Positions 1 through 7,945 of a stretch of DNA of 64,000 bases are shown here, in pieces (the stretch's first letter is position 1; the number at the start of each line of letters is the position of its first letter). The DNA lies in contig NZ_JBAKHX010000021.1 of the NCBI RefSeq assembly GCF_036906915.1, forward strand, positions 40,385-104,384, given 5' to 3'. Origin of the DNA: Phytohabitans sp036906915. GTDB lineage: Bacteria > Actinomycetota > Actinomycetes > Mycobacteriales > Micromonosporaceae. Made by a program: the position numbers and the translations under genes. The notes beneath the pieces were generated by a model that made no database searches, was not told where the DNA came from, and saw only the letters and a program-made list of their open reading frames with translations.

Positions 1-647
1 ACGATCCGGCCGCCGTCCATCACGACGAGCCGGTCACACAGCTGCTCGGCCTCGTCCATGTAGTGCGTGGTCAGCACCAGCGTCACGCCCTGCCGCTTGA
101 GCCGGAACAGGCGTTCCCACACCAGGTGCCGGGCCTGCGGGTCGAGCCCGGTGGTCGGCTCGTCGAGCAGCACGATCTCGGGCTCGTTGACCAGCGCGCG
201 GGCGATCGTCAACCGGCGCTTCATGCCGCCGGACAGCGGCTCGACCTTGCTGCCCGCCCGCTCGGTGAGCTGCACGAAGTCGAGCAGCTCGTCGGCGCGC
301 TGCCGGGCCACCTTGCGCGGGATGCCGAAGTAGCGCGCGTAGGTGGTGAGGTTTTCCCGGACGGTCAGCTCGGGGTCGAGGTTGTCGAGCTGCGGGCACA
401 CGCCGAGCCGGGCGCGGATCGCCGGGCCGTCGCGGCGCGGATCCATGCCGAGGATGCGCAGCGTGCCGCCGGTCGGCGGCGAGACGCAGCCCACCAAGCG
501 CATGGTCGAACTCTTGCCGGCGCCGTTCGGACCGAGAAAGCCGAAGGCCTCCCCCGGCTGGACGTCGACGTCGATGCCGTCGACGGCCGTGAAGGAGCCG
601 AACCGTTTGACCAGCCCCCGTGCATGGATGAGTGGTTCCGTTGCCAC
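1..647 (-). CDS. ABC transporter ATP-binding protein, DrrA/daunorubicin-resistance type (3' end outside window)
   Basis: This is the ATPase subunit of an ABC exporter; the membrane partner would lie beyond base 1. The reading frame starts at a GTG ending at base 647, the only plausible start because an in-frame TAG lies 9 bases upstream. Visible motifs are Walker A (GPNGAGKSS), the Q-loop region (GVCPQLDNLDPELTVREN), the signature LSGGMKRR, Walker B (IVLLDEPTTGLDP) and the switch His (LTTHYMDEAEQ). The LDPQAR D-loop and the THYMDEAE stretch are typical of the DrrA/CcmA group of drug or lipid exporters. Other frames across this segment are shadows. The gene diverges from the ROK regulator to its right and may be its target. 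The substrate cannot be told from sequence. Confidence 0.9.
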   Translation of the reverse strand, partial: MATEPLIHARGLVKRFGSFTAVDGIDVDVQPGEAFGFLGPNGAGKSSTMRLVGCVSPPTGGTLRILGMDPRRDGPAIRARLGVCPQLDNLDPELTVRENLTTYARYFGIPRKVARQRADELLDFVQLTERAGSKVEPLSGGMKRRLTIARALVNEPEIVLLDEPTTGLDPQARHLVWERLFRLKRQGVTLVLTTHYMDEAEQLCDRLVVMDGGRI

Positions 648-692
648 GAGCGCACCCTAGCCGGCGGGTCCGACACGAACCCACCGACTTTC

Positions 693-746
693 GAACTTTT
701 GAATTGACAGAACAAAGTTCATCGTTACCGAGATGAACTTTAGGAT
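693..746. promoter_or_regulatory. Palindromic operator and promoter region between the ABC exporter and ROK genes
   Basis: AAAGTTCAT (714-722) and ATGAACTTT (733-741) form a perfect 9-bp inverted repeat with a 10-bp spacer. A further half-site GAACTTT lies at 693-699. A TTGACA hexamer (704-709) that could be a -35 element sits between the half-sites, although no good -10 is present at standard spacing. The arrangement fits autoregulation by the adjacent ROK repressor and possible control of the divergent exporter. The binding protein is inferred from position only. Confidence 0.55.
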
Positions 747-757
747 ATCTTGGCCGA

Positions 758-1939
758 ATGGTTGGCGTATGGCCCGACAATCGGCACCAGGCGGCAGTGC
801 TTCGCCTCCTGCGCGACGGCGGGCCGTCCTCGCGCGCCGAGCTCGTCGACGCGGTAGGACTCTCCCGATCCAAGCTAGGGCTGGAGATCGACCGCCTCGT
901 CGAGCGCGGGCTGGTCGACGCCCTCGGCCCGGCGGCCAGTCGCGGCGGCCGCCGCTCGTCAGTGGTACGCATCGCCGCCACCACTCGCTTCCTGGGCATC
1001 GACATCGGCGCCAGCACGCTCGACCTGGCCGTGGTCGACGGTGAGATGCGGCTGATCTCCCGGCTCACCGAGCAGACCGACCTGCGGCGCGGCCCGGCGA
1101 AGGTGCTCGCACAGGCCCTCGAACTGGCTTCCAAGCTGCGCGCCGACACCGGCACCGCCCGCTTCGCCGGGGCGGGTGTCGGCGTCCCAGGCCCGGTCAG
1201 CTTTCGCGAGGGCGTGCCGGTGTCACCGCCGTTCATGCCAGGCTGGCACCGGTTTCCGGTACGCGAGACCCTCGCCACCGAGCTGGCCTGCCCGGTACTG
1301 GTCGACAACGACGTCAACATCATGGCGCTCGGCGAGATGCACGCCGGCATCGCGCACTCGTTCGAAGACTTCCTGTTCGTCAAGATCGGCGCCGGGATCG
1401 GCTGCGGCATCGTGGTCGGCGGCCAGGTGTACCGGGGCGCGACCGGCAGCGCCGGCGACATCGGCCACACCTCGGTCGACCCGCACGGCCCGGTGTGCGT
1501 GTGCGGCAACACCGGCTGCCTGGAGGCGTTCTTCGGCGGGGCGGCGCTCAGCCGGGACGCGCTCGCCGCCGCCCAGAGCGGCCGGTCGCCGCGGCTCGCC
1601 GAACGCCTGGCCGAGGCCGGCACGGTCACTCCGGTCGACGTCGCGCGGGCGGCCGCCGAGGGCGACCCGTACTCGATCGGGATGGTGCGCGACGGCGCGC
1701 GACGGGTCGGTCAGGTCCTCGCCGGCCTGGTCAGCTTCTTCAACCCCGGCCTGGTCGTGGTCGGCGGCGGCGTCGCGGGCATCGGCCACGCGCTGCTCGC
1801 CGAGATCCGCAGCGTCGTCTACCGCTCGTCGCCACCCCTAGCGACAGGCGACATGCCGATAGCCCTGTCGGAGATGGGCGACGAGGCCGGCCTGGTAGGC
1901 GCCGCCCGCCTGATCAGCGACCACATCCTCACCGCTTAG
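758..1939 (+). CDS. ROK family transcriptional regulator
   Basis: This 393-residue protein has an N-terminal winged helix-turn-helix (about residues 10-65) followed by a ROK sugar-kinase-like domain. The ROK part shows the phosphate-binding FLGIDIGAS stretch near residue 83 and the zinc motif CVCGNTGCLE near residue 248, the family's CXCGXXGC signature. Members of this NagC/XylR-like group bind a sugar or sugar phosphate and release DNA. The ATG at 758 is taken because the HTH begins directly after it. The divergent ABC exporter and the palindrome at 714-741 suggest local control. The ligand is unknown. Confidence 0.88.
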   Translation: MVGVWPDNRHQAAVLRLLRDGGPSSRAELVDAVGLSRSKLGLEIDRLVERGLVDALGPAASRGGRRSSVVRIAATTRFLGIDIGASTLDLAVVDGEMRLISRLTEQTDLRRGPAKVLAQALELASKLRADTGTARFAGAGVGVPGPVSFREGVPVSPPFMPGWHRFPVRETLATELACPVLVDNDVNIMALGEMHAGIAHSFEDFLFVKIGAGIGCGIVVGGQVYRGATGSAGDIGHTSVDPHGPVCVCGNTGCLEAFFGGAALSRDALAAAQSGRSPRLAERLAEAGTVTPVDVARAAAEGDPYSIGMVRDGARRVGQVLAGLVSFFNPGLVVVGGGVAGIGHALLAEIRSVVYRSSPPLATGDMPIALSEMGDEAGLVGAARLISDHILTA

Positions 1940-1944
1940 GCCCT

Positions 1945-1976
1945 GTCCTACAGGTCGCTGGAGCAACGTGTAGGAC
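1945..1976 (+). terminator. Possible hairpin terminator after the ROK gene
   Basis: GTCCTACA (1945-1952) and TGTAGGAC (1969-1976) are perfect complements separated by 16 bases, starting 6 bases after the ROK stop codon. No T-run follows, which is common for hairpin terminators in high-GC actinomycetes. The role is inferred. Confidence 0.4.
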
Positions 1977-2060
1977 GCCTTGACCGCGCTCCATCGGACG
2001 ACCTCGACCAGGGCTAATCATGGACGGTAAGACGCCGTCCGGTCGGGAAAGGTTGAGCGT

Positions 2061-2570
2061 TTATGGGGTGAAGACCTCGGCGGTGGCGCGGGCTGCCGCT
2101 ACGAGGTCGGCCACCGCCTCGGGGGCGGGTGGGGTGTCGGAGTCGTAACGGGCCGTCCAGGTCAGGCCGTCGACGCCGCTCACCCGCCGCGCCACGACGC
2201 GGACGCCGCCGTCGGGCAGCGCGTGGTGTTCCGTGTACGCCACCGACCTGGTCACCCGGGCGCGCACCTGGTGCGGCAGGTCGCCCGGGTCGAGCAGCAG
2301 GTACGACAGCGGCAGCTTGTCGGCCACCACGGTGTACCCCTCCTGCTCCTCGACGACGGTGGCCGCCGTGACCGTGAGCTCACGCCCCGACCACGCCGCC
2401 TTGTGGATCTCGTGCCAGCCGAGGCGGTCGTGCCCCGGCAGCCACAACCCGCGGTTGGTCGCCACCACGACGCCGCCGCCCGACTCGGCCCACGCCAGGA
2501 TCCGCTCGTCGCGGTCAAGCGCCGGCCGCCGGTCGGCCGGCAGCTTGGGCTTACGCCGGAACAGTGCCAT
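2061..2570 (-). CDS. Conserved hypothetical protein coupled to dnaG
   Basis: This encodes a 169-residue soluble protein of unknown function. Its ATG (2568-2570) overlaps the dnaG stop as TGATG, so translation is probably coupled to primase. The N-terminus is basic (MALFRRKPKLPADRR), followed by a mixed alpha/beta region with repeated short strands (GGGVVVATNRGLWLPG, YTVVADKLPLSYLLL) and an acidic Ala-rich end. No signal peptide, membrane segment or catalytic motif is visible. The strand pattern is reminiscent of small PH-like or lipid-binding folds, but that is a guess. No confident family is recognised. Confidence 0.75.
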   Translation of the reverse strand: MALFRRKPKLPADRRPALDRDERILAWAESGGGVVVATNRGLWLPGHDRLGWHEIHKAAWSGRELTVTAATVVEEQEGYTVVADKLPLSYLLLDPGDLPHQVRARVTRSVAYTEHHALPDGGVRVVARRVSGVDGLTWTARYDSDTPPAPEAVADLVAAARATAEVFTP

Positions 2571-4420
2571 CACAGGCCCCCCACCGCTTGCTCGCGCAGC
2601 GCTCTGGCGTGCTGCTCCAACGAGAACAGCTCGCCGGCGAGTGCCAGGTACTCGTCCTTGTTGGACACCGGGTTGACCCGTTGCACCTTGGACTTGAGGT
2701 CGCGGATGCGGGCGGCGACCGAGGCGAGCTGGAGCCGTGCCAGCGTCACCGAGACGTACCACGGGTCGGGCTCGCGGTCGACCCGCATCGGCTCCACGGC
2801 CAGCTCGCCGACCAGGGCCTTCGCGGCCAGGTCGGAGCACGCGTCGCGTACCCCTTCGATCCAGACCGCGCCGGCGACGGCGGACGCGGCTCCACCGGCC
2901 TCGGTGATCGCCTGCCGGATCGCCACGTGCACCGGGTGCCGGTACACCTCGGGGCCGAGTGCGTCGAACATGGGGCCGGCGAGCACGGGCGCCTGGATGG
3001 CCAGCTTCAACGCCTCGCGCTCGACCGCCGCTTGTGGACTGTCTACAGCCGACTCCGGAATGGGCGCCGAGCGTGCGGGCGGCTCGGCACGGCCCAGGGC
3101 GGCCGCCACGGCACGCTGTACCGGCTCGATCTCCATGCCGAGGTCGCCGGCGAGCTTTCGGACGTACTCGGGACGCTTTTCCCGGTCTTTGATCTTCGCG
3201 ACCAGCGGCGCGGCCCGGCGCATCGCGTCGACCCTGCCCTCGACGGTGTCGAGGTCGTGCCGTGACAGCACCTGGCGCAGCGCGAAGTCGACGAGCGGCT
3301 CGCGGCGGGCGACCAGGTCACGCACGGCCATGTCGCCCTTGGCGAGGCGCAGGTCGCAGGGGTCCATGTTGTCGGGCGAGACCGCGATGAAGGTGCGGCC
3401 GACGAACCTCTGGTCTTCTTCGAAGGCCCGCAGCGCCGCCTTCTGCCCGGCCGCGTCGCCGTCGAACGTAAAGATGATCTCACCGGCGAAGCCGTCGGTG
3501 TCCATGAGCAGCCGGCGCAGCACGCCGATGTGGTCGGTGCCGAACGAGGTGCCGCAGGTGGCGACCGCCGTCGGCACGTCGGCCAGGTGGCAGGCCATCA
3601 CGTCCGTGTACCCCTCGACGATGACCACGCGGCCCTGTTTGGCGATCTCGCGCTTGGCCAGGTCGACGCCGTAGAGCACGTGCGACTTCTTGTAGATCGG
3701 CGTCTCGGGCGTGTTGAGGTACTTGGGCCCGTCATCGTCGTCGAAGAGCTTGCGCGCTCCGAAGCCGATGACGTCGCCGGTCAGGTCCTTGATCGGCCAC
3801 AGCAGCCGGCGGCGGAACCGGTCTATCAGAGACCCCGACCGTGCCTCCCGCGCCAGCCCGGCGGTGATCAGCTCCTGCGGCGTGAACCCCTTTTGCCGCA
3901 GGTGCTTGGCCAGGAGGTCCCAGGCGTCCGGTGCGAACCCGCAGCCGTACCGCTCGGCGGCCGCCTTGTCGAAGCCGCGCTGGGCGAGGAACTCGCGGGC
4001 CGGCCTGGCTCCCGCGGTGCCGAGCATGCCGCTGTAGAACTCCAGTGCGGCGACGTGCGCGGCGACCAGCCGCTGCCTCTGCCCCTGCTGCTGGCGCACG
4101 GGCGCCGGGCCCGCCTCGATGTACCGCAGCTGGATGCCGGCGCGGGCGGCGAGCCGCTCGACCGACTCGACGAACGTCAGGTGGTCGAGGTCGATGAGGA
4201 ACTTGATCGCGTCACCGCCGGCGCCGCAGCCATGGCAGAAGTAGACATTTCGCCCGGGGGCGACGGTGAACGACGCGGTCTTCTCGTCGTGGAACGGGCA
4301 GAGACCCTTGAGGTTGCCCCCGCCGGCCGACTTGAGCGTGACGTGCTCGGAGATGACGTCGGCGATCGCCGTGCGTTCGCGGACCAGCGCGATGTCCTCG
4401 TCTCGGATGCGGCCAGCCAT
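2570..4420 (-). CDS. dnaG: DNA primase DnaG
   Basis: This primase lays down RNA primers on the lagging strand and interacts with the replicative helicase. The ATG at 4420 gives 616 residues starting MAGRIRDEDIALVRERTAI, the standard primase N-terminus; the frame stays open further upstream but without homology. The CHC2 zinc finger appears as CPFH...CHGC (about residues 39-65). The TOPRIM core has VIVEGYTDVMACH and the acidic FDGDAAGQKA loop. The C-terminal third is the variable helicase-binding region. In M. tuberculosis dnaG lies directly after dgt, whereas here dgt is about 34 kb away on the same strand. The downstream 169-residue gene overlaps its stop codon. Confidence 0.97.
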   Translation of the reverse strand: MAGRIRDEDIALVRERTAIADVISEHVTLKSAGGGNLKGLCPFHDEKTASFTVAPGRNVYFCHGCGAGGDAIKFLIDLDHLTFVESVERLAARAGIQLRYIEAGPAPVRQQQGQRQRLVAAHVAALEFYSGMLGTAGARPAREFLAQRGFDKAAAERYGCGFAPDAWDLLAKHLRQKGFTPQELITAGLAREARSGSLIDRFRRRLLWPIKDLTGDVIGFGARKLFDDDDGPKYLNTPETPIYKKSHVLYGVDLAKREIAKQGRVVIVEGYTDVMACHLADVPTAVATCGTSFGTDHIGVLRRLLMDTDGFAGEIIFTFDGDAAGQKAALRAFEEDQRFVGRTFIAVSPDNMDPCDLRLAKGDMAVRDLVARREPLVDFALRQVLSRHDLDTVEGRVDAMRRAAPLVAKIKDREKRPEYVRKLAGDLGMEIEPVQRAVAAALGRAEPPARSAPIPESAVDSPQAAVEREALKLAIQAPVLAGPMFDALGPEVYRHPVHVAIRQAITEAGGAASAVAGAVWIEGVRDACSDLAAKALVGELAVEPMRVDREPDPWYVSVTLARLQLASVAARIRDLKSKVQRVNPVSNKDEYLALAGELFSLEQHARALREQAVGGL

Positions 4421-4482
4421 GCCGTACATCCTGCCTCGCGAACATGATCTTGGCGATCCGACCCTTCGCCACGGGACATCCA

Positions 4483-4512
4483 TTGACCTACATCGAATTA
4501 ACCAAGTATTCT
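4483..4512 (+). promoter_or_regulatory. Putative promoter of the DUF4956-VTC-CotH operon
   Basis: TTGACC (4483-4488) and TATTCT (4507-4512) are separated by 18 bases, an acceptable housekeeping-type promoter in an otherwise GC-rich sequence. Transcription would start close to the TTCCGGAA palindromes just downstream. The assignment rests on hexamer match only. Confidence 0.45.
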
Positions 4513-4530
4513 TCCGGAATTGTTCCGGAA
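4512..4530. promoter_or_regulatory. Double TTCCGGAA palindrome at the expected transcription start
   Basis: Two copies of the self-complementary octamer TTCCGGAA (4512-4519 and 4523-4530) are separated by TTG. They can act as two tandem operator half-sites or fold in RNA as an 8-bp stem with a 3-base loop. They overlap the likely start point of the operon, so a repressor site or a 5' stabilising hairpin is possible. Confidence 0.4.
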
Positions 4531-4563
4531 AGCATATGCCGTTTCTGGGGAGGACCACCGCCC

Positions 4564-5154
4564 ATGGCGCAGCTCACCCTGTTCGTGTTCGACGTCGTAG
4601 CGGTAAGCGTCCTGGTCTTCGGGCTCTACTTTCCTCGCCACCGCCGACGTGACCTGGTCGTCGCCTACCTCGGCGTCAACGTCGGCGTCCTGGCCGTGGC
4701 CAGCGCGCTGAGCGTCAGCACCCTCGGCGCCGGCCTCGGTCTCGGCATGGCACTATTCGGCGTCCTGTCCATCATCCGGCTGCGCTCGACCGAATTGGAC
4801 CAGCACGAGGTCGCCTACTACTTCTCCGCGTTGGCACTCGGACTGCTCGGCGCGCTCGAAACCAGCCCCCTCTGGCGCAACGTGGCGCTGATGGCGCTGA
4901 TCGTCATCGTGATGTTCGTCGGCGACCACTCGCGGCTGTTCCGCCGGTACCGCCACCAGATCGTCGTGCTGGACTCGGCAATCACCGATCACGTGGCACT
5001 GGTCGCCCACCTCGAACAGATACTCGGCGGCCGGGTGCACGCCGCGACCGTCCAGCGCGTCGACCTGGTCAACGACACGATGGTGGTCGACGTGCGGTAC
5101 GCCATCGCGCCGGTGCAGGTGGGCGTCGGACCGATGCTGGCGGCTCACCGATGA
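4564..5154 (+). CDS. DUF4956 membrane protein
   Basis: This 196-residue integral membrane protein has four or more hydrophobic helices (for example FVFDVVAVSVLVFGLYF and VALMALIVIVMFVGDH), then a soluble C-terminal domain with a ferredoxin-like pattern. A conserved-looking motif, GLGMALFGVLSIIRLRS, lies in the middle. The ATG at 4564 is chosen because GGGGAGGA (4547-4554) is a strong ribosome site 9 bases before it. DUF4956 genes commonly neighbour VTC-domain polymerase and CotH genes, as here. The stop overlaps the VTC start (ATGA). The biochemical role is unknown; a membrane partner or channel for the polymerase is a guess. Confidence 0.85.
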   Translation: MAQLTLFVFDVVAVSVLVFGLYFPRHRRRDLVVAYLGVNVGVLAVASALSVSTLGAGLGLGMALFGVLSIIRLRSTELDQHEVAYYFSALALGLLGALETSPLWRNVALMALIVIVMFVGDHSRLFRRYRHQIVVLDSAITDHVALVAHLEQILGGRVHAATVQRVDLVNDTMVVDVRYAIAPVQVGVGPMLAAHR

Positions 5155-5939
5155 GCGCGCTGGCCACGGCGTCAAGCCTCTGGGATCTGGCACCCATCGG
5201 CCTCGACGACCTCCTGGAGCGCGCCGCGCTCCAGACCCGCGTCGACCGTAAGTACCTGCTGCCGCTGGCCGAGGTCGACGCGCTGCTCGCCGAACTGGAG
5301 GCGGGCACCGAGGTCCTGGACATCGACGGGGTACGGGTCTTCACCTACGAGACGGTGTACTTCGACACCCCCGATCTCACCAGCTACCTGCTGACCGCAT
5401 ACCGGCGACGCAGGCGCTTCAAGGTGCGCACCCGCACCTACGTGGACTCGGCCACGTGCTGGCTAGAGGTCAAGATCGCGGGCTCTCGGGGCAGCACCGT
5501 CAAGCACCGCGCCCCGCACCACCGCGACCACCAGGCCACAGTGGGCCCCGGCCGCGAGTTCGTCGACGGCGTTCTCGCGGGCTTCGTGGAGCAGGCCAGC
5601 TTCGTCCCCACGCTCGTCACGCGCTACCGCCGCTGCACGCTCTTCGTTCCCGCCACCGCCAGCCGGGTCACCATCGACACCGACCTGTCGTGGCACGACC
5701 GGCACCACCGCCTGCACCTGCCCGACCTCGCCGTGGTCGAGACCAAGACGAGCCGAGCGGCATCCACTGTCGACCGTCGACTCTGGCAGCGCGGGCATCG
5801 CCCGACACGCATCTCCAAGTACGCGACCGGTCTGGCCGCCCTCCGCACCGATCTACCGGACGCACCATGGCGGCGGGTCCTCCGCCGGCACTTCACCGCC
5901 GTCGACCGGATCGAACTGGCCGGCTGGCCAGTCTGCTGA
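5151..5939 (+). CDS. VTC-domain polyphosphate polymerase-like protein
   Basis: This 262-residue protein has the triphosphate-tunnel VTC fold known from yeast Vtc4, which polymerises ATP gamma-phosphate into polyphosphate. Residues expected to line the basic tunnel are visible: RVDRKYLLP (about 30-38), YRRRRRFKVRTRTY (84-97), the metal-binding LEVK (105-108) and VVETKTS near residue 195. There is no signal peptide. The start overlaps the DUF4956 stop, so the two are translationally coupled, and the CotH kinase gene follows 46 bases later. Enzymatic activity is inferred from the fold; bacterial members of this neighbourhood are little characterised. Confidence 0.85.
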   Translation: MSALATASSLWDLAPIGLDDLLERAALQTRVDRKYLLPLAEVDALLAELEAGTEVLDIDGVRVFTYETVYFDTPDLTSYLLTAYRRRRRFKVRTRTYVDSATCWLEVKIAGSRGSTVKHRAPHHRDHQATVGPGREFVDGVLAGFVEQASFVPTLVTRYRRCTLFVPATASRVTIDTDLSWHDRHHRLHLPDLAVVETKTSRAASTVDRRLWQRGHRPTRISKYATGLAALRTDLPDAPWRRVLRRHFTAVDRIELAGWPVC

Positions 5940-5970
5940 CTGGCCGGCATCTGACCCGCGTTCCGGCTAT

Positions 5971-5985
5971 GGAAGGAGCCCTTCC
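5971..5985 (+). promoter_or_regulatory. Hairpin enclosing the ribosome binding site of the CotH gene
   Basis: GGAAGG (5971-5976) pairs perfectly with CCTTCC (5980-5985) across a 3-base loop. The stem contains the GGAAGGAG ribosome site and ends one base before the GTG start at 5986. Folded, it would hide the site, so translation of the CotH-like protein may depend on ribosomes or factors opening it. Confidence 0.45.
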
Positions 5986-7938
5986 GTGTTTCGTGCTGCC
6001 GCCACCGCCCTTGCGGTGGTCCTGGTCACCGTCCTGAGCCCGCCCCTGCGGGCCACCGCCGATCTTTCTGGCGACATCGTGTTCTCAGTTCCCAGCGGCA
6101 CCTTCCAGGGTGAGGTGACCGTCGCGTTGAGCACCGCGGTCAGCGGCGCGCAGATCCGGTACACCACCAGCGGCCAGCTGCCGACCGCGAGCTCGCCGGT
6201 ATACGGACAGCCGTTGCGGTTGACGGCGACCACGCAGCTGCGGGCGCAGGCGTTCGTCGGCGGCGCCGCGAGCGGCGAGCCCGGCACGGCCCTCTACATC
6301 GCACGGTCGTTCAACGCCAGCCATGACCTGCCTCTCGTCGTCGTCGACGCGTACGGGAAGGGCAAGCCGGGACGGGAGTACGTGGACGCGGCCACGATGG
6401 TGTTCAACGCGCCCGCTTCCCTCACCTCGGCACCCGCCATCGCCACGCGCGCCGGAGTGCGACTGCGCGGGCAGTCGTCGTCGACGTTCGAGAAGGCGCC
6501 GTACCGGCTGGAGTTCTGGGACAACGCGAACGAGGACGCCGACCACGCCGTGCTCGGCATGCCAGCCGACTCCGACTGGGTGCTGCGCGGGCCGTTCACC
6601 GACAAGGCGCTCATCCGGGACGCGTTCGTCTACGGGCTCGGGCGAGACATGGGCATTCCCGCGCCACGCTTCGCGTTCGTCGAGTTCTACCTCAACACCG
6701 ACGCCAGCCCGCTAACCGCGAGCGACTACCAGGGCGTCTATCTCATCGTCGAAACCATCAAGAACTCCAAGGACCGGCTCGACCTCAAACAGCTCGAAGA
6801 GGAAGACACGACGCTGCCCAAGATCCAGGGCGGATACATCTTCAAGTTCGAGTGGATGGCCGCCGAGGAACCGATCCTGCCCTGTGCCGGGCCGGCCGCC
6901 ACCTGCTGGAACTACCTGGAGGTCGAGGACCCGTCGCCGCTCAACACCCAGCAGCGCACGTGGCTCACCCAGCACCTGCAACAGTTCCACGACCTCATGC
7001 ACAGTCCGGGTCACGCCGATCCGCAGACGGGGTATCGCGCGTGGATCGACGTAGGCTCGTTCGTCAATCAGCTCATCATCTACGAGGTGAGCCGGGAGAT
7101 GGACGCGTACGTGCGCAGCGCGTACTTCCACAAGGACCGGGAGACGAAGATATTCGCCGGTCCACTGTGGGACTACGACCTGAGCTTCGGTGTCGGCGGG
7201 TTCTTCAACAACACGCAGACCGCCGGGTGGCAGTACCAGCAGACTCGGCAGCCGCAGGCCAACGACTGGTTCCAGATCCTGATGCGCGACCCGGCGTTCG
7301 TCGCGGACGTCAAGGCCCGCTGGCGAGAGCTCCGTCAAGGTGTACTGTCCAACGCCTCCCTCAACGCGCGGATCGACAGCCTGGCGGCACCGTTGACGAA
7401 CGCCGCCCAGCGAAACTTCCAACGCTGGCCGAACCTCAGCTCACCACAGGTGGGCTTCTTCCAGACACCGACCGCGCCGACGTGGCAGGGCCAGGTGCAG
7501 GCCATGCGGACCTGGCTGACTCAGCGCGTGTCCTGGTTGGACAGTGCCGCGGGCCTCGGCGGTGGTACGACCCCGACTCCCGGGCCGACGACTCCCGGGC
7601 CCACGACGCCCCCGCCCACCACTGCTCCGCCTGCTCCAAGCGGATGCACCGCCACCTACTCGGTGACCAGCCAGTGGACGGGCGGCTTCCAGGGCGAGGT
7701 CCGCGTCGCCGCCGGGTCAGCGCCGATCAGCGGTTGGACGGTGACGTGGACCTTCGCGAACGGCCAGAGCGTCAGCCAGGCGTGGAGCGCGACGGTCACG
7801 ACCAGTGGCACGGCGGTGACCGCTCGGAACGTGCCCTACAACGGCGCGCTGGGTGCCGGTGCCAGCACCACGTTCGGCTTCATCGGCTCGTGGACCGGCA
7901 CCAACGGCGTCCCCACACTCACTTGTGCGTCCACATAG
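5986..7938 (+). CDS. Secreted CotH kinase family protein with C-terminal CBM2
   Basis: The 650-residue product has a Sec signal peptide (about 1-26), a chitobiase C-terminal/Fn3-like module (IRYTTSGQLPTASSPVY, about 30-95), a CotH kinase domain (about 110-520), a Pro/Thr linker and a type 2 carbohydrate-binding module (554-649). CotH proteins are atypical kinases that phosphorylate spore-coat proteins. The acidic WDYDLSFG motif (395-402) matches their catalytic Asp region, with EMDAYVRSAYFHKD before it. CBM2 binds cellulose or chitin. The GTG at 5986 is supported by GGAAGGAG. It is the third gene of the DUF4956-VTC operon. The target and phosphate donor outside the cell are unknown. Confidence 0.88.
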   Translation: MFRAAATALAVVLVTVLSPPLRATADLSGDIVFSVPSGTFQGEVTVALSTAVSGAQIRYTTSGQLPTASSPVYGQPLRLTATTQLRAQAFVGGAASGEPGTALYIARSFNASHDLPLVVVDAYGKGKPGREYVDAATMVFNAPASLTSAPAIATRAGVRLRGQSSSTFEKAPYRLEFWDNANEDADHAVLGMPADSDWVLRGPFTDKALIRDAFVYGLGRDMGIPAPRFAFVEFYLNTDASPLTASDYQGVYLIVETIKNSKDRLDLKQLEEEDTTLPKIQGGYIFKFEWMAAEEPILPCAGPAATCWNYLEVEDPSPLNTQQRTWLTQHLQQFHDLMHSPGHADPQTGYRAWIDVGSFVNQLIIYEVSREMDAYVRSAYFHKDRETKIFAGPLWDYDLSFGVGGFFNNTQTAGWQYQQTRQPQANDWFQILMRDPAFVADVKARWRELRQGVLSNASLNARIDSLAAPLTNAAQRNFQRWPNLSSPQVGFFQTPTAPTWQGQVQAMRTWLTQRVSWLDSAAGLGGGTTPTPGPTTPGPTTPPPTTAPPAPSGCTATYSVTSQWTGGFQGEVRVAAGSAPISGWTVTWTFANGQSVSQAWSATVTTSGTAVTARNVPYNGALGAGASTTFGFIGSWTGTNGVPTLTCAST

Positions 7939-7945
7939 CAACTGA

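Noticed and set aside
34..1629. Long minus-strand open frame across the ABC and ROK genes
   Set aside because: Its translation is low-complexity Arg/Pro/Ser sequence antisense to ROK and out of frame with the ABC motifs; the motif-bearing frame is a different one.
2223..3674. 483-codon frame opposite dnaG
   Set aside because: It lies entirely antisense to dnaG, which has full family motifs; it is a GC-bias artefact.
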